NCBI RefSeq assembly: GCF_009739905.1
Contig: NZ_CP034279.1
Span: 310,001 to 374,000, forward strand
DNA length: 64,000 bases
Origin: Streptomyces ficellus
GTDB lineage: Bacteria; Actinomycetota; Actinomycetes; Streptomycetales; Streptomycetaceae
Direction: 5' to 3'
The translations under genes were made by a program, and so were the position numbers. Below, piece by piece: positions 46,127-55,187 of this stretch. Each line of letters starts with the position of its first letter. Within the stretch, counting starts at the first letter, position 1. The notes under the pieces were generated by a model. It was not told where the DNA came from. It saw only the letters and a list, made by a program, of their open reading frames with translations, and did not search any database.

Positions 46127-46537
46127 TCAGCTCAGCTCCTGGATCCGGATCATGTTGCCGGCGGGGTCGCGGAAGGCGCAGTCGCGGACGCCGTAGGGCT
46201 GGTGGGTGGGCTCCTGGACGACCTCGGCCCCGCCGGCCTGCACCTTCTCGAAGGTCTTGTCGAGGTCGGGGGTGGCCAGGAGGATGCCGCCGTAGGTGCC
46301 CTTGGCCATCATCTCGGTGATGGTGGCGCGCTCCTCGTCGGTGATCCCGGGGTCGGCGGCGGGCGGCGTCAGGACGATGGAGGTCCCGGGCTGGCCGACC
46401 GGGCCGACGGTGAGCCAGCGCATGCCGCCGAATCCGACGTCGTTGCGGACCTCGAAGCCCAGGATGTCCCGGTAGAAGACCAGGGAGGCCTCGGGGTCGT
46501 CGTGCGGGAGGAAACTCGCGTTGATGGTGATGTCCAT
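46127..46537 (-). CDS. VOC-family protein (glyoxalase/dioxygenase fold)
   Basis: 136 aa. Paired beta-alpha-beta-beta-beta modules: MDITINASFLPHDDPEASLV, FYRDILGFEVRNDVGFGGMR and GVRDCAFRDPAGNMIRIQEL. It may bind or modify a small toxic molecule, or act as a drug-binding protein. Metal ligands are not certain. It starts 5 bp after the AraC gene, so the two are co-transcribed. An AG-CTCAG-rich repeat region and no gene fill the 212 bp before the UvrA-like gene. Confidence 0.88.
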   Translation of the reverse strand: MDITINASFLPHDDPEASLVFYRDILGFEVRNDVGFGGMRWLTVGPVGQPGTSIVLTPPAADPGITDEERATITEMMAKGTYGGILLATPDLDKTFEKVQAGGAEVVQEPTHQPYGVRDCAFRDPAGNMIRIQELS

Positions 46538-46542
46538 GTCCG

Positions 46543-47010
46543 TCACGCTACGTCCGGCGCGGTGGGCCGCGCTTCTCGATTCCTGACCGGTCTGGTGACC
46601 TGCTTCGCCACGCACGACGGCATCCCGGCCGTCGCCTCTGCCGCGAGGCTGCGGTAGGTGCTGGGCGGCATGCCGACCAGTTCGGTGAAACGGGTGCTGA
46701 ACGTGCCCAGCGACTGGCAGCCGACCTCGAAGCACACGTCGGTGACGCTGAGGTCACCGCGGCGCAGCAGCGCCATCGCCCGTTCGATGCGCCGCGTCAT
46801 CAGGTAGCTGTAGGGGGACTCGCCGTACGCCTGCCGGAACTCGCGGCTGAGGTGCCCGGCGGACATGTGCACGCCACGGGCGAGTGCCTCGACGTTCAGC
46901 GGTTGTGCGTACTCCCGGTCGATCCTGTCGCGGACGCGGCGCAGCTGGGCGAGGTGGCGCAGGCGCTGCGGGATCGCGAGGTCTTCGGTCGTCGAGCGGT
47001 CGTTTCGCAC
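46543..47010 (-). CDS. AraC-family HTH regulator without a sensor domain
   Basis: 155 aa, GTG start (complement 47008-47010). Two HTH motifs fill most of the protein: LNVEALARGVHMSAGHLSRE and LSVTDVCFEVGCQSLGTFST with FTELVGMPPSTYRS. The N-terminal ligand domain found in longer AraC proteins is absent, so control may be by level or by a partner protein. It is transcribed with the VOC gene, a common pair in actinobacteria. Targets may be itself, the VOC gene and the UvrA-like gene. Confidence 0.88.
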   Translation of the reverse strand: MRNDRSTTEDLAIPQRLRHLAQLRRVRDRIDREYAQPLNVEALARGVHMSAGHLSREFRQAYGESPYSYLMTRRIERAMALLRRGDLSVTDVCFEVGCQSLGTFSTRFTELVGMPPSTYRSLAAEATAGMPSCVAKQVTRPVRNREARPTAPDVA

Positions 47011-47047
47011 CCCCGTATTGTCCCGGACCGGTTCCCGGCCCGTCCAC

Positions 47048-48298
47048 TCAAAAGGCGTAGCGGATGGTCAGCCACGGCGCGTGCTCGGCGACCAGCCGGC
47101 GTACGGTGCCGACCGCCTCGGCCTTGTCGGCGTTGCGGTAGCGCACGTTCCAGCTGCCGTTCTCGGAGCGTTTGGCCTGCTGGAGCTCGGGGCGCCAGAG
47201 GGCGTCCTCGGCGCGCGGGTGCCACGCCATGTTGACGTCGTGCAGGTCCCGGTTGTGCGTCAGCATGATCACCTCGGCGGCCGCCTGGTCCTTGACCGCC
47301 CGGGGCAGTACGTCGTCCATGTGCTGGAGCAGCTCCGCCCAGGCCTGCTCCCAGCCCGGCCTGATGACGACGGGAGAGAGGTTGAAGTGGACCTCGTATC
47401 CCGCCTCCAGGAAGTCGCCCGCGGCGGCGATCCGCCGCTCGACGGGGCTGGTCCGGATGTCGAGGAGCCGTGAGTCGTCCGGCGGCATGACGGAGAACCG
47501 GACGCGGGTCCTGCCGCGCGGGTCGAGGTCGAGGAGGTCGGGGTTGACGAACTTGGTGGCGAACGACGCCTTGGCGGTGGGCCAGCGGGTGAAGGCGTGG
47601 ATGAGGTCGGCCGTGTTCTCGCTGATCAGCGCGTCGACCGAGCAGTCGTTGTTCTCCCCGATGTCGTAGACCCACGCGGCCGGGTCGCACTGGTTCGGCT
47701 CGCTCTTGGGGCCCTGCTCGGTGACGTGGCGCCGCAGCCGGGACACGATGCGTTCGATGTTGGTGAAGACGGTGATGGGGTTGGCGTAGCCCTTGCGGCG
47801 CGGCACGTAGCAGTAGGCGCAGGCCATGGCGCAGCCGTTCGCCGCCCCGGGGGCGATCCAGTCGGCGGACCTGCCGTTGGGTCGTACGGTGAGCGTCTTC
47901 TTCTCGCCCAGTACCAGGACGGTGCTCTTGACGCGCACCCAGCGTTCGGCGTTGCCCTTGTTGCCGTGCAGGTCCGGGATGCGCCAGTGGGAGTCGACCG
48001 GGACGACCTCGGCTTCGGGGTACGCCGCGAGGATCTGCCGCCCGCGCGGTGACGCCGCCGCCCCGGGCTCCGCGTGGATCTCCCGTACGGCCAGCATGCG
48101 GCGCGCCTCGGGAGAGTCCCGGAACCGCGGCTTCCCCGTCGCCCCGGCCGGTGTCTGTGTCGGCAGCTCGTCGAGACCGAACAGCGCGCCGTCGTCGGAG
48201 GGGCCGGCGAAGGGGCCGGCGGGACGTTCGCCAGGTCCGTCCGGGGGACCGTCCGTGGGGCCGTCCGTGGGCCCGGTCGAGGGGTGCGAGGGGGGCAT
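47048..48298 (-). CDS. SPL-family radical SAM protein (spore photoproduct lyase-like)
   Basis: 416 aa. The radical SAM cluster motif is CAMACAYCYVPRRKGYANPI (Cx3Cx2C). The N-terminus of about 35 residues is a Gly/Pro/Asp repeat (TDGPTDGPPDGPGE), and the body has segments typical of the SPL-like family (IGENNDCSVDALISENTADL, HFNLSPVVIRPGWEQAWAEL). Members in spore-forming actinobacteria may repair UV-induced thymine damage, though a different substrate is possible. ATG complement at 48296-48298. It is convergent with nothing; AraC lies 38 bp downstream in the same direction. Confidence 0.9.
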   Translation of the reverse strand: MPPSHPSTGPTDGPTDGPPDGPGERPAGPFAGPSDDGALFGLDELPTQTPAGATGKPRFRDSPEARRMLAVREIHAEPGAAASPRGRQILAAYPEAEVVPVDSHWRIPDLHGNKGNAERWVRVKSTVLVLGEKKTLTVRPNGRSADWIAPGAANGCAMACAYCYVPRRKGYANPITVFTNIERIVSRLRRHVTEQGPKSEPNQCDPAAWVYDIGENNDCSVDALISENTADLIHAFTRWPTAKASFATKFVNPDLLDLDPRGRTRVRFSVMPPDDSRLLDIRTSPVERRIAAAGDFLEAGYEVHFNLSPVVIRPGWEQAWAELLQHMDDVLPRAVKDQAAAEVIMLTHNRDLHDVNMAWHPRAEDALWRPELQQAKRSENGSWNVRYRNADKAEAVGTVRRLVAEHAPWLTIRYAF

Positions 48299-48395
48299 GG
48301 CCTGCTCCGGGGGTCGATCGCGTCACCTCCAGCCTAGGTCGTGTCCGTAAAGTCTCGCCCGGCCCGGGAGCCCCGGGCCGGGCCGGGCGTGGCGG

Positions 48396-48857
48396 CTACC
48401 GCGTCCACACTCCCCCGCGCACGATGACCCGACCGCGCAGCTCGGCCTCGCCGCGCCAGGCGCGTACCGTCCGCGGCACGACGCACACGTACACGTAGGG
48501 CTTCTCCTTCCGGCGCGGGTCCCAGCCGAACTTGTCCGCGAACCCGTCTGCGCCTTCCGCGGGGACCTCCTGGGCCGTGAAGCACTCCGCCTCCCCCTGG
48601 AGGAGCACCACGTCGAAGGTGTCGGGCAGCGCCAGGCGGACGCGCGGCTCCTTCCGGAGGTTCCGGGCGGTCGCGGAGGTCGCCCCGGTGCACATCCATA
48701 CCGCCCGCCCGTCCCAGGCGAACCACAGCGGCACCTGGTGCGGGCCGTGCTCGGGGTGGGCGGTCGACACCCAGATGTCCCGCTCCGCGGCGAGGCGTCG
48801 CAGCGTGTCGGCCGTCCGTTCGCGCACCCCGCGCAGGGCGGGCTCTCTGCTCTCCAT
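48396..48857 (-). CDS. Flavin/F420-type split-barrel (PPOX-fold) protein
   Basis: 153 aa. Split beta-barrel pattern: DIWVSTAHPEHGPHQVPLWF, AWDGRAVWMCTGATSATARN and LRKEPRVRLALPDTFDVVLL, typical of pyridoxamine-phosphate-oxidase-like or F420-dependent reductases. The cofactor cannot be settled by eye. It stands alone, 98 bp upstream of the SPL-like gene in direction, and is divergent from the hydrolase gene at 48992. Confidence 0.85.
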   Translation of the reverse strand: MESREPALRGVRERTADTLRRLAAERDIWVSTAHPEHGPHQVPLWFAWDGRAVWMCTGATSATARNLRKEPRVRLALPDTFDVVLLQGEAECFTAQEVPAEGADGFADKFGWDPRRKEKPYVYVCVVPRTVRAWRGEAELRGRVIVRGGVWTR

Positions 48858-48991
48858 GCACGCCGACCCTAGCCGTGCCCCCGCGCCGCCCGCATGGGCC
48901 GCAGGTCCTACTCCTCGCGCCCGAGTGGGCGTGTGACGCGCGGGCAGGTGGCGTGCGGAGGGGGCGGCGGCAGGTGAGGGATGGTGGACGG

Positions 48992-49744
48992 ATGGAACAG
49001 TCGACGCAGGCCGGGCTCTTCACCCGCAGGTTCGGCCCTCCGCCGCGTGAGGGCGTCCCCAACGTGGTGCTGGTGCACGGGCTGGGGCTTTCGGGCCGGT
49101 ACTTCGTGCCGCTCGCGCGGCGCCTCGCCGTGGGCGGGGCGACCGTGTTCGTACCGGACCTGCCGGGCAACGCGCGCTCGCGGGCCGCCGCGCGGCGGGC
49201 GCCCCGGGTCGGGGAGCTCGCCGGTGCCCTCACCCGCTGGCACCGGGGGCTGGGCGTCGGTCCGAGCCTGTTGGTGGCCAACTCGGTCGGGTGTCAGGTG
49301 GTCGCGGCGTTCGCCGCCCGCCAGCCGCACCTGGTGCGCCGCGTCGTGATGATCGGCCCGGCGCTCGAACCGGGTGCCGGCGGCTGGCGGCAGTGCGGGC
49401 GGCTCCTGGCTGACGCGCCGCGCGAACCGCTCTCGCTGCTCGGGGTCGCGGTGGCCGACTACCTGGTGACCGGCCCCTTCCGGTTCGTCGCGTCGTTCCG
49501 GCACGCACTGCGGGACGCGGCCGAGTCGTTCGAGGGGCATCTCGCCCGGGTCGCCGCGCCGACGCTCGTCGTACGGGGTGCCGGTGACACGATCGCCTCA
49601 CGGGCCTGGACCCGGCGCGTGGCCCGCGTGGTCGGTGACGGCCGCACGGCGGAGATCCGGGGTGCCGCGCACGCGGCCCACTACAGCGCGCCCGCTGCCC
49701 TGGCCGCGCTGATCGAGGAGTTCACGTCAGGAGGGCGGGCATGA
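48992..49744 (+). CDS. Alpha/beta hydrolase
   Basis: 250 aa. Oxyanion segment VLVHGLGLSGRYFVPL; nucleophile elbow ANSVGC, in which the usual first Gly is replaced, followed by QVVAAFAAR; acid in RGAGDTIAS; His in IRGAAHAAHY. Substrate unknown. ATG at 48992 follows GGTGAGGGATGGTGGACGG, a weak site; a longer upstream frame is not supported. The stop overlaps the next gene by 4 bp (ATGA). Confidence 0.85.
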   Translation: MEQSTQAGLFTRRFGPPPREGVPNVVLVHGLGLSGRYFVPLARRLAVGGATVFVPDLPGNARSRAAARRAPRVGELAGALTRWHRGLGVGPSLLVANSVGCQVVAAFAARQPHLVRRVVMIGPALEPGAGGWRQCGRLLADAPREPLSLLGVAVADYLVTGPFRFVASFRHALRDAAESFEGHLARVAAPTLVVRGAGDTIASRAWTRRVARVVGDGRTAEIRGAAHAAHYSAPAALAALIEEFTSGGRA

Positions 49745-50262
49745 AGCCGACCGGAACGTCCGACCGTTCGCGGTCCCGGCGCCAGGACCGCCCGTCCCCG
49801 TGGCTGCGCGTCCTGCCGGGCATCTCGCCGGAGCGGCGGGGCTTCGTCCTCGCCTGGTGGGGTTTCGCCCTCACCTTCGGCGGGATGCGCCTGCTCACGT
49901 GGCTCATCCACATCGACGTGGCGGGCGTGGGCGACGTGCAGGCCGGTGGTGTCCACCTGCACCACTACGTGTGGGGCATCCTGCTGCTCGTGGCGGTGGG
50001 CGCGGGCGGGCTCGTCGAGCGCTCCGCGCGGGCGCGCGCGTGGCTGGGGCTCGCGTACGGGGTGGGGCTGGCGCTGGTCGTGGACGAGGCGGCGCTGCTC
50101 ATCAGTCTCGAGGACGTGTACTGGGACACCGAGGGCGGGGTCAGCATCGCGCTCGCCATCGCGGTGATCGCCGTCGCGGGGGGCGTTCTCGCGGTGACCC
50201 GGGCACGGCGGCGCTTCCACGCGGGCGGCGGCGGCCGTGACGGGGGCGGGGGCCGGGGCTGA
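49741..50262 (+). CDS. Small multi-pass membrane protein
   Basis: 173 aa with four predicted helices: FVLAWWGFALTFGGMRLLTW, VWGILLLVAVGAGGLVE, AWLGLAYGVGLALVVDE and ALAIAVIAVAGGVLAVT. A conserved-looking VHLHHYVWG lies between helices 1 and 2 and could bind metal. The N-terminus is basic and the last 15 residues are Gly-rich. It overlaps the hydrolase gene by 4 bp, so the two are co-translated. Family not recognised. Confidence 0.82.
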   Translation: MKPTGTSDRSRSRRQDRPSPWLRVLPGISPERRGFVLAWWGFALTFGGMRLLTWLIHIDVAGVGDVQAGGVHLHHYVWGILLLVAVGAGGLVERSARARAWLGLAYGVGLALVVDEAALLISLEDVYWDTEGGVSIALAIAVIAVAGGVLAVTRARRRFHAGGGGRDGGGGRG

Positions 50263-50272
50263 CGGGTGGCCA

Positions 50273-50307
50273 CAGGGCCCTCCACCGGCAGCCGGTGGAG
50301 GGCCCTG
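50273..50307. terminator. 17-bp perfect inverted repeat between convergent genes
   Basis: CAGGGCCCTCCACCGGC (50273-50289) and GCCGGTGGAGGGCCCTG (50291-50307) are exact reverse complements around one base. It lies 10 bp after the membrane-protein stop and 30 bp before the protease stop, so it ends transcription in both directions. Confidence 0.85.
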
Positions 50308-50336
50308 CGCGTGCGCCCGCGCGTCTTCGGTGGGGG

Positions 50337-51074
50337 TCAGACGCCGGCGACGCTCTGGATCCAGGAGCGGTACGCCGTCACATTGGTGTAGGCGGTGGTG
50401 GTCTGACGGTCGCTCGTGGAGGCGACGCCCACCTGGACGCCGTTGGCCATCATCGGGCCGCCCGAGTCGCCGCCCGCGGTGATGCCGTTGCCGCGGCGGG
50501 CGCAGATCGCGGAGCCGTTGTAGGCGTCACGGCAGCCGCCGGTGACGATGACGTCGGCGACCTTGAGGTACCTGGACTGGCAGTTGGCCTCCGAACCGCA
50601 CTGCGACGTGGCGCCCCAGCCATACACCTGCACGGTCTGGTTCACCGACACGGAGCCGGGCCGGCCGAGGGTCGCGTAGGTGCCGGGGACGGAGCGGTCG
50701 AGCCGGACGAGCGACAGGTCCGAGGACGCGTGGTTGTGGACGCTGACGCCGTTGGCGACCGTACCGCCGGTGCTCTGGTCGAGGCTGCCGATGCGGAACG
50801 AGAGCCCGCCGCCGCTGACGCAGTGCTTCGCGGTGAGGATCCAGGTCGGCGCGACGATCGTCGCGCTGCACGTCTGCCGGCCGTTGGAGAAGAGGCGGGC
50901 CGCCCAGGGGGCGTTGCCGGCGTAGCCGCCACCGATGATCGGCTGGGGATCGGTGCGGGGCGCGACGGCGGGGGCGACCGGGGAGGGCGACGTCTGCGCC
51001 ACCGCGGTGGGAGCGAGCCCTAGGACGGAGAGGGCGGTGGCCGCGAGGGCGGGCACCAGTCTGGCTATTCGCAC
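50337..51074 (-). CDS. Secreted trypsin-like serine protease (S1)
   Basis: 245 aa preproprotein. A signal peptide (RIARLVPALAATALSVLGLA, cut after AVA) precedes a short Pro-rich propeptide and the mature start IIGGGYAGNAPW. The catalytic triad is His (LTAKHC), Asp (SSDLSLVRLD) and Ser (GGDSGGPM), with paired cysteines around them. It acts outside the cell as an endopeptidase. The GTG at 51074 is chosen because GGAG lies 8 nt upstream; an ATG 12 bp earlier (51086) lacks such a site. Long upstream region, no operon partner. Confidence 0.92.
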   Translation of the reverse strand: MRIARLVPALAATALSVLGLAPTAVAQTSPSPVAPAVAPRTDPQPIIGGGYAGNAPWAARLFSNGRQTCSATIVAPTWILTAKHCVSGGGLSFRIGSLDQSTGGTVANGVSVHNHASSDLSLVRLDRSVPGTYATLGRPGSVSVNQTVQVYGWGATSQCGSEANCQSRYLKVADVIVTGGCRDAYNGSAICARRGNGITAGGDSGGPMMANGVQVGVASTSDRQTTTAYTNVTAYRSWIQSVAGV

Positions 51075-51942
51075 GTTCGTCTCCATTGTGTGGGGGTGGA
51101 ACGTCCTCTGTGAGGACCTCGTGCACGCATAGGTATGCGGTGACGAAGGCACACTCGAGCATGGGTAGGGCTGTCGTGTGCATGCCATTGCTGGCCGTGG
51201 GCGAATCTGGCAGACGAGCCGCCGCCCCCGCAAGGGGTTGAATGCCGAAACTTCTCGGGCCGGGCCCCAGGGGCAGCACTTCGGCGCAACTTACCAGTCA
51301 CATCACGGACGTTGAGCGGGTTTTCGGCGCGAGCACCCATGGCGCGGACGGCGCTCGGCGCGGGCTCCGGACGGGCGGCGGAGGTGTCGACCGACGGGCG
51401 GCCGCTGCGTCGCGCGGCCCGGATGTCACCCGACCACGACCCGGGGCTGGTGCCGCATAGACGTACACCTGGAAGCATGACCAAGCGAAATGCTGCGGCC
51501 TCCGCCGCCGGGCGCGGGAAATCGTCCGGACGGCGCACCGGTCGGACGCGCCACCGACCGGGGAACCGGCAGCGGGCCCCGGACAGGAGGGCGGCCCAGG
51601 GCCCCCGGCGATCGTTCTCAGCCGAAGGCGGTTCGCGCCGGAGCCGGTTTTCACCCGCGCGCCACGCCTGCGGCGGGCACCGGCAGACGCGGCGTCACCG
51701 GCCGGAACGCGGGCTCCCTTCCGCGTTTCGCCTGGACGAAAGGTGCGTCCTCCTCACCATCGACGGAATGATCTCTCCCCCTTTCCATTCCAGGATGACC
51801 ACGTATTCCCCGGCGCCTCGCAATACGGATCCAGCCACACGCAACAACCCCTTGTGGCGTTCGTTCGCGCCTGATTAGGATCCCGCTCGTTTCCGTCCCT
51901 CCACCTTTTCTGCACAGTTTCGCCAAATTGGTGAGGTGCCCC
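51075..51942. other. 868-bp region without a supported gene
   Basis: Spacer between the divergent protease and MFS genes. Several open frames exist on both strands but they lack ribosome binding sites, start conservation and steady codon bias. The last about 180 bp are less GC-rich and contain the promoter at 51852. The segment at 51480-51720 is Arg/Gly-rich when translated and looks non-coding. Confidence 0.5.
51852..51881 (+). promoter_or_regulatory. Candidate promoter of the RiPP-like cluster
   Basis: TTGTGG at 51852-51857 and TAGGAT at 51876-51881 are 18 bp apart, near the housekeeping consensus, and lie about 55 bp before the GTG of the MFS gene in a locally AT-richer stretch. Confidence 0.55.
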
Positions 51943-53268
51943 GTGGAACGGCCCGTGTCAACCGCACCACCGTCCCACCAGAGGGCGGCGAAACATGATT
52001 TCCGGCTCCTCTGGTGGGCCAACGCCGCCGACGGCGTCGGCACCCAGGCCACGGGAGCCGTGCTTCCGCTGCTGCTTCTCGGGCTCGGGAACTCGCCCCA
52101 GGTCGTCGGCCTCGTCGCCGGGGTGTCCACCGCCGCCGGGCTCGTACTCGGCCCCCTGGTCGCCGTGCCCGTCGACCGGGGCGCGCGCAGGCGGGTGATG
52201 CTCGGCTCCGCCTCCGTGGCCGCCACCGCCATGGGGTGCGCCGCCCTCGCCCTGACCGCCGCCCGTCCGCCGCTGGGGCTGGTCCTCGCCGCCGTCCTGG
52301 TCGAACGGGTCGCGACCGCCTGCTTCGAGGCGGCCTCCCGCGGCACGGTCGCTCTGGTGTGCCCGCCGCCGGAACAGCCGCGGGCGGTGGGGCGGCTGGC
52401 GGCCGCCGATCAGGGCGCCCTGATCGTCGGGCCGGTCCTCGGCGGCGTCCTCTACCAGGCCTCCCGTGCGCTGCCGTTCGTCCTCGACGCCCTCTCCTAC
52501 GCGGTCGGCGCTCTGTGCGTACGAGCGATGCGCACCGACCTCGGCGTGCCGGCGCCACGGGAGCGGGGCAAGGGGCTGCTGCGGGAGGGCGCGGCGGGAC
52601 TGGCACTGGTGCGCTCCTCACCGCTGCTGCGCCTGGTACTGGTGTGGACCGCCACGGTCAACCTCGTGGTGGTGACGCTCTACTTCGGCGCCCTCTTCGC
52701 CCTCCAGCATGGCGGCCACGGCGGCGGTGTGCTCGGTGCCGTGCTGGCCGCGTCGGGCGCCGCCGGGCTCGCCGGCTCGCTCGCCGCGCCCCGGATCGCA
52801 CGCCGATGGGGCGTCCCCCGCGTGGTGACCGGCGCGACCTGGCTGCTCGTCCCGCTCACCGGCGCGCTCGCCGCGGTCACGGCCGGCGCCACGGGTGTGG
52901 GCGGGGCGGGTGCGGGACCGTGGGCGGACCGGTGGACGCTCGCGTGGGCGTGCGGGGTGCTGTTCTGCCTGGTCTGCCTGCTGACCCCGCCGGCTTCCGT
53001 GGCGCTCCAGGCCCGGGCGATCCAGAGCACCGCACCGGCGTTGCAGGCGCGTACCGGCGCGGTCCTCGCCACCGCGACGACGGGCGCCGCGGCCCTGGCG
53101 CCCGTGCTCGCCGGGGTGCTCGCCGGCCGCGTGGCGACGTACGCGCCCGCGGTCCTGTGCGGTGTCACCCTGGCCCTGCTCGCGCTGCACACCCGCCGGC
53201 GGACCGTACGCGCGGCCCTGGCCAACGGTCCGGCCGGGCCCACGGCATCGGCGGAGGTGCCGGTATGA
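51943..53268 (+). CDS. MFS transporter, probable exporter of the RiPP-like cluster
   Basis: 441 aa, 12 predicted membrane helices. The first segment is FRLLWWANAADGVGTQATGA, with the motif A-like loop VPVDRGARRRVMLG after helix 2, as in drug-efflux MFS proteins. GTG at 51943 has GGTGAGG seven nt upstream; a TTG 15 bp earlier is in frame but less well placed. It is the first gene of a tight five-gene set; the stop overlaps the peptidase start (ATGA). It probably exports the mature peptide or gives self-protection. Confidence 0.9.
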   Translation: MERPVSTAPPSHQRAAKHDFRLLWWANAADGVGTQATGAVLPLLLLGLGNSPQVVGLVAGVSTAAGLVLGPLVAVPVDRGARRRVMLGSASVAATAMGCAALALTAARPPLGLVLAAVLVERVATACFEAASRGTVALVCPPPEQPRAVGRLAAADQGALIVGPVLGGVLYQASRALPFVLDALSYAVGALCVRAMRTDLGVPAPRERGKGLLREGAAGLALVRSSPLLRLVLVWTATVNLVVVTLYFGALFALQHGGHGGGVLGAVLAASGAAGLAGSLAAPRIARRWGVPRVVTGATWLLVPLTGALAAVTAGATGVGGAGAGPWADRWTLAWACGVLFCLVCLLTPPASVALQARAIQSTAPALQARTGAVLATATTGAAALAPVLAGVLAGRVATYAPAVLCGVTLALLALHTRRRTVRAALANGPAGPTASAEVPV

Positions 53269-55187
53269 CCGGCGGTTACCAGGTGTACCGGGCCGCGCTC
53301 CCCGAGGTGTGCGCCGCCGACCCGGCCAGGATGGTCTTCACCGCCGACGCCGACGGCCGTTGCGAGGTGTTCACCTGGGACGCCACCGTCCGCCGCGCCC
53401 GGCAGGTCACCCGGCGGCCCCGGGGCACGCTGCACGGGGCCATCGACCGTGACGCCCACGTGTGGTGGTTCGACGAGGACGAACACGGCCGCGGGCGCTG
53501 GTGGTTCCAGCCCTTCACCGGCGGCGCCGACCGGCCGGGGCTGACCGGCGTGCCGCCCGGCCTGCCCCGGGGCCTCGCCGTGAGCGACCACGGCACCGTC
53601 GCCCTCGCCCTCGGCGACGGGCGCGCCACCACCGTCCACCTCGGCCCGCGCGGCGGCGCCGCCCGCACGGTGGCGCGGATCCCGGGGCACGCCACGCTCA
53701 CCGGCATCACACCGGGGGGCGGTCTGCTCGCCCTGAGCGGCGCGGGCGGCGTCACCGTACTCACCCCCGCAGGGACCGTCCGCGCCGTCCCGCCGGGCGG
53801 GGGCGACACCGGCCGCCTCTGGTCCCTCGGCTTCGCCCCCACCGGCACCGGCGATCCCACCGGTGCCGGCGACCCCACGGAACTGCTCCTCGTCCGCGAA
53901 CGCGACGACCACTACGTGCTGTCGAGCTGGCGGCCCGCCACCGGAACCGTCACGCACGACTGGTGTGCCTTCGACACCGAGATCACCGCCCGCTGGGAGG
54001 ACGGCGGGCGCACGGTCCTGGTCCGGCAGGACCGTCACGGGCGCTCCGCCCTCCACCGCGCCGACCTCACCGCGCGGACCCTCACCGCGGTGCCGACCCC
54101 GGCCGGCACCCTGCTGGACGCCGCCACCCGACGCCGGGGCGACCTGCACTACCTGTGGACCGCCACCGGCCACCCGCCCAGGCTGTGTTCCACCCACGGC
54201 ACTCCCCTGCCCCCGCTGCCGACGGTGGCCGGACGGGTGCCCGGTACCCAGCGGGACGTGTGGACGCCGGGCCCCGACGGTCCGGTCCACACCCTGCTCA
54301 GCCTCCCCGACGACACCGGCGACACCGGCGCCCCCGAACGAGCCACCCACGCTCCGGCACCGGCGGTGTTCCTGGTGCACGGCGGCCCCGCCGACCACGA
54401 CCGGGACGCCTACGACGGTGTCGTCCACTCCCTGGTCGCCTCCGGTTTCGCCGTCGCCCGCGTCAACTACCGCGGCTCGACCGGCTACGGGCCGCGCTGG
54501 CGGCGCGCCCACGGCCGGGGCGTCGGTCTCACCCAGGTCGACGACCTGGTGTCCGTACGGGCCGACCTCGTCGCCCGCCGGCTGATCCGCCCCGACGCCG
54601 TGGGGCTGTGGGGGACCTCCTGGGGCGGCTACCTCGTCCTGCTCGCCCTCGGCACGCGCCCCGGCCTGTGGCGGGCGGGGGTCGCCGTGAAGCCGGTCGC
54701 CGACTGCGCGGCCGCCCACCGCACGACCACCCCGGCCCTGCGCGCCCTGGACGAGCGGCTCTTCGGCGGCACGCCCGACGAGGTCCCCGAGCGGTACGCG
54801 CGCAGCTCACCGATCCACTACGCCTCCGAGGTCCGGGCCCCGCTGCTGGTGGCCGCCGCCACGCACGACGCCAAGTGCCCGCCCGGCCAGGTCCGCGGCT
54901 ACCTCGCCGCGCTGCGCGCCGCCGGGGTCCGCCACGAGGCGATGTGGCTCGACTCGGGCCACGACGGCTACGACGGCGGCGACCACGTCGCCGTACTGCG
55001 CCGCGCCGTGGTCTTCCTGGACCACGAACTGCGCGGCCCGGCGCCCGGCACCGCACCCGGTCCGGCGCGCCGCCCCCGAACGCCCCGCTCCGCCCGGAGC
55101 GGGGAGCAACGCACCGCCGAACGCACCACGGAGAGGAGAACGACCCATGCAGAAGGACATCATCCACAACGACCCGCTCGCGGGTGA
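53265..55187 (+). CDS. Prolyl-oligopeptidase-family serine peptidase (S9)
   Basis: 640 aa. Residues 1-370 look like a beta-propeller (repeats such as LTGITPGGGLLALSGAGGVT). The hydrolase domain starts near APAVFLVHGGPADHDRDAYD; the nucleophile is Ser in GTSWGGYLVLLA, the acid is expected around ATHDAKCPPGQ, and the His in DSGHDGYDGGDH. Such enzymes cut short peptides, often after proline. The last about 40 residues are Arg/Thr-rich and overlap, in another frame, the first 41 bp of the precursor gene. Position directly before a precursor-like gene suggests it cuts the precursor. No signal peptide. Confidence 0.9.
   Translation: MTGGYQVYRAALPEVCAADPARMVFTADADGRCEVFTWDATVRRARQVTRRPRGTLHGAIDRDAHVWWFDEDEHGRGRWWFQPFTGGADRPGLTGVPPGLPRGLAVSDHGTVALALGDGRATTVHLGPRGGAARTVARIPGHATLTGITPGGGLLALSGAGGVTVLTPAGTVRAVPPGGGDTGRLWSLGFAPTGTGDPTGAGDPTELLLVRERDDHYVLSSWRPATGTVTHDWCAFDTEITARWEDGGRTVLVRQDRHGRSALHRADLTARTLTAVPTPAGTLLDAATRRRGDLHYLWTATGHPPRLCSTHGTPLPPLPTVAGRVPGTQRDVWTPGPDGPVHTLLSLPDDTGDTGAPERATHAPAPAVFLVHGGPADHDRDAYDGVVHSLVASGFAVARVNYRGSTGYGPRWRRAHGRGVGLTQVDDLVSVRADLVARRLIRPDAVGLWGTSWGGYLVLLALGTRPGLWRAGVAVKPVADCAAAHRTTTPALRALDERLFGGTPDEVPERYARSSPIHYASEVRAPLLVAAATHDAKCPPGQVRGYLAALRAAGVRHEAMWLDSGHDGYDGGDHVAVLRRAVVFLDHELRGPAPGTAPGPARRPRTPRSARSGEQRTAERTTERRTTHAEGHHPQRPARG

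Noticed and set aside
51312..51878. Plus-strand open frames in the 51-kb gap, including one starting MTKRNAAASA
   Set aside because: Arg/Gly/Pro-rich, no ribosome binding site and the composition resembles random high-GC translation.
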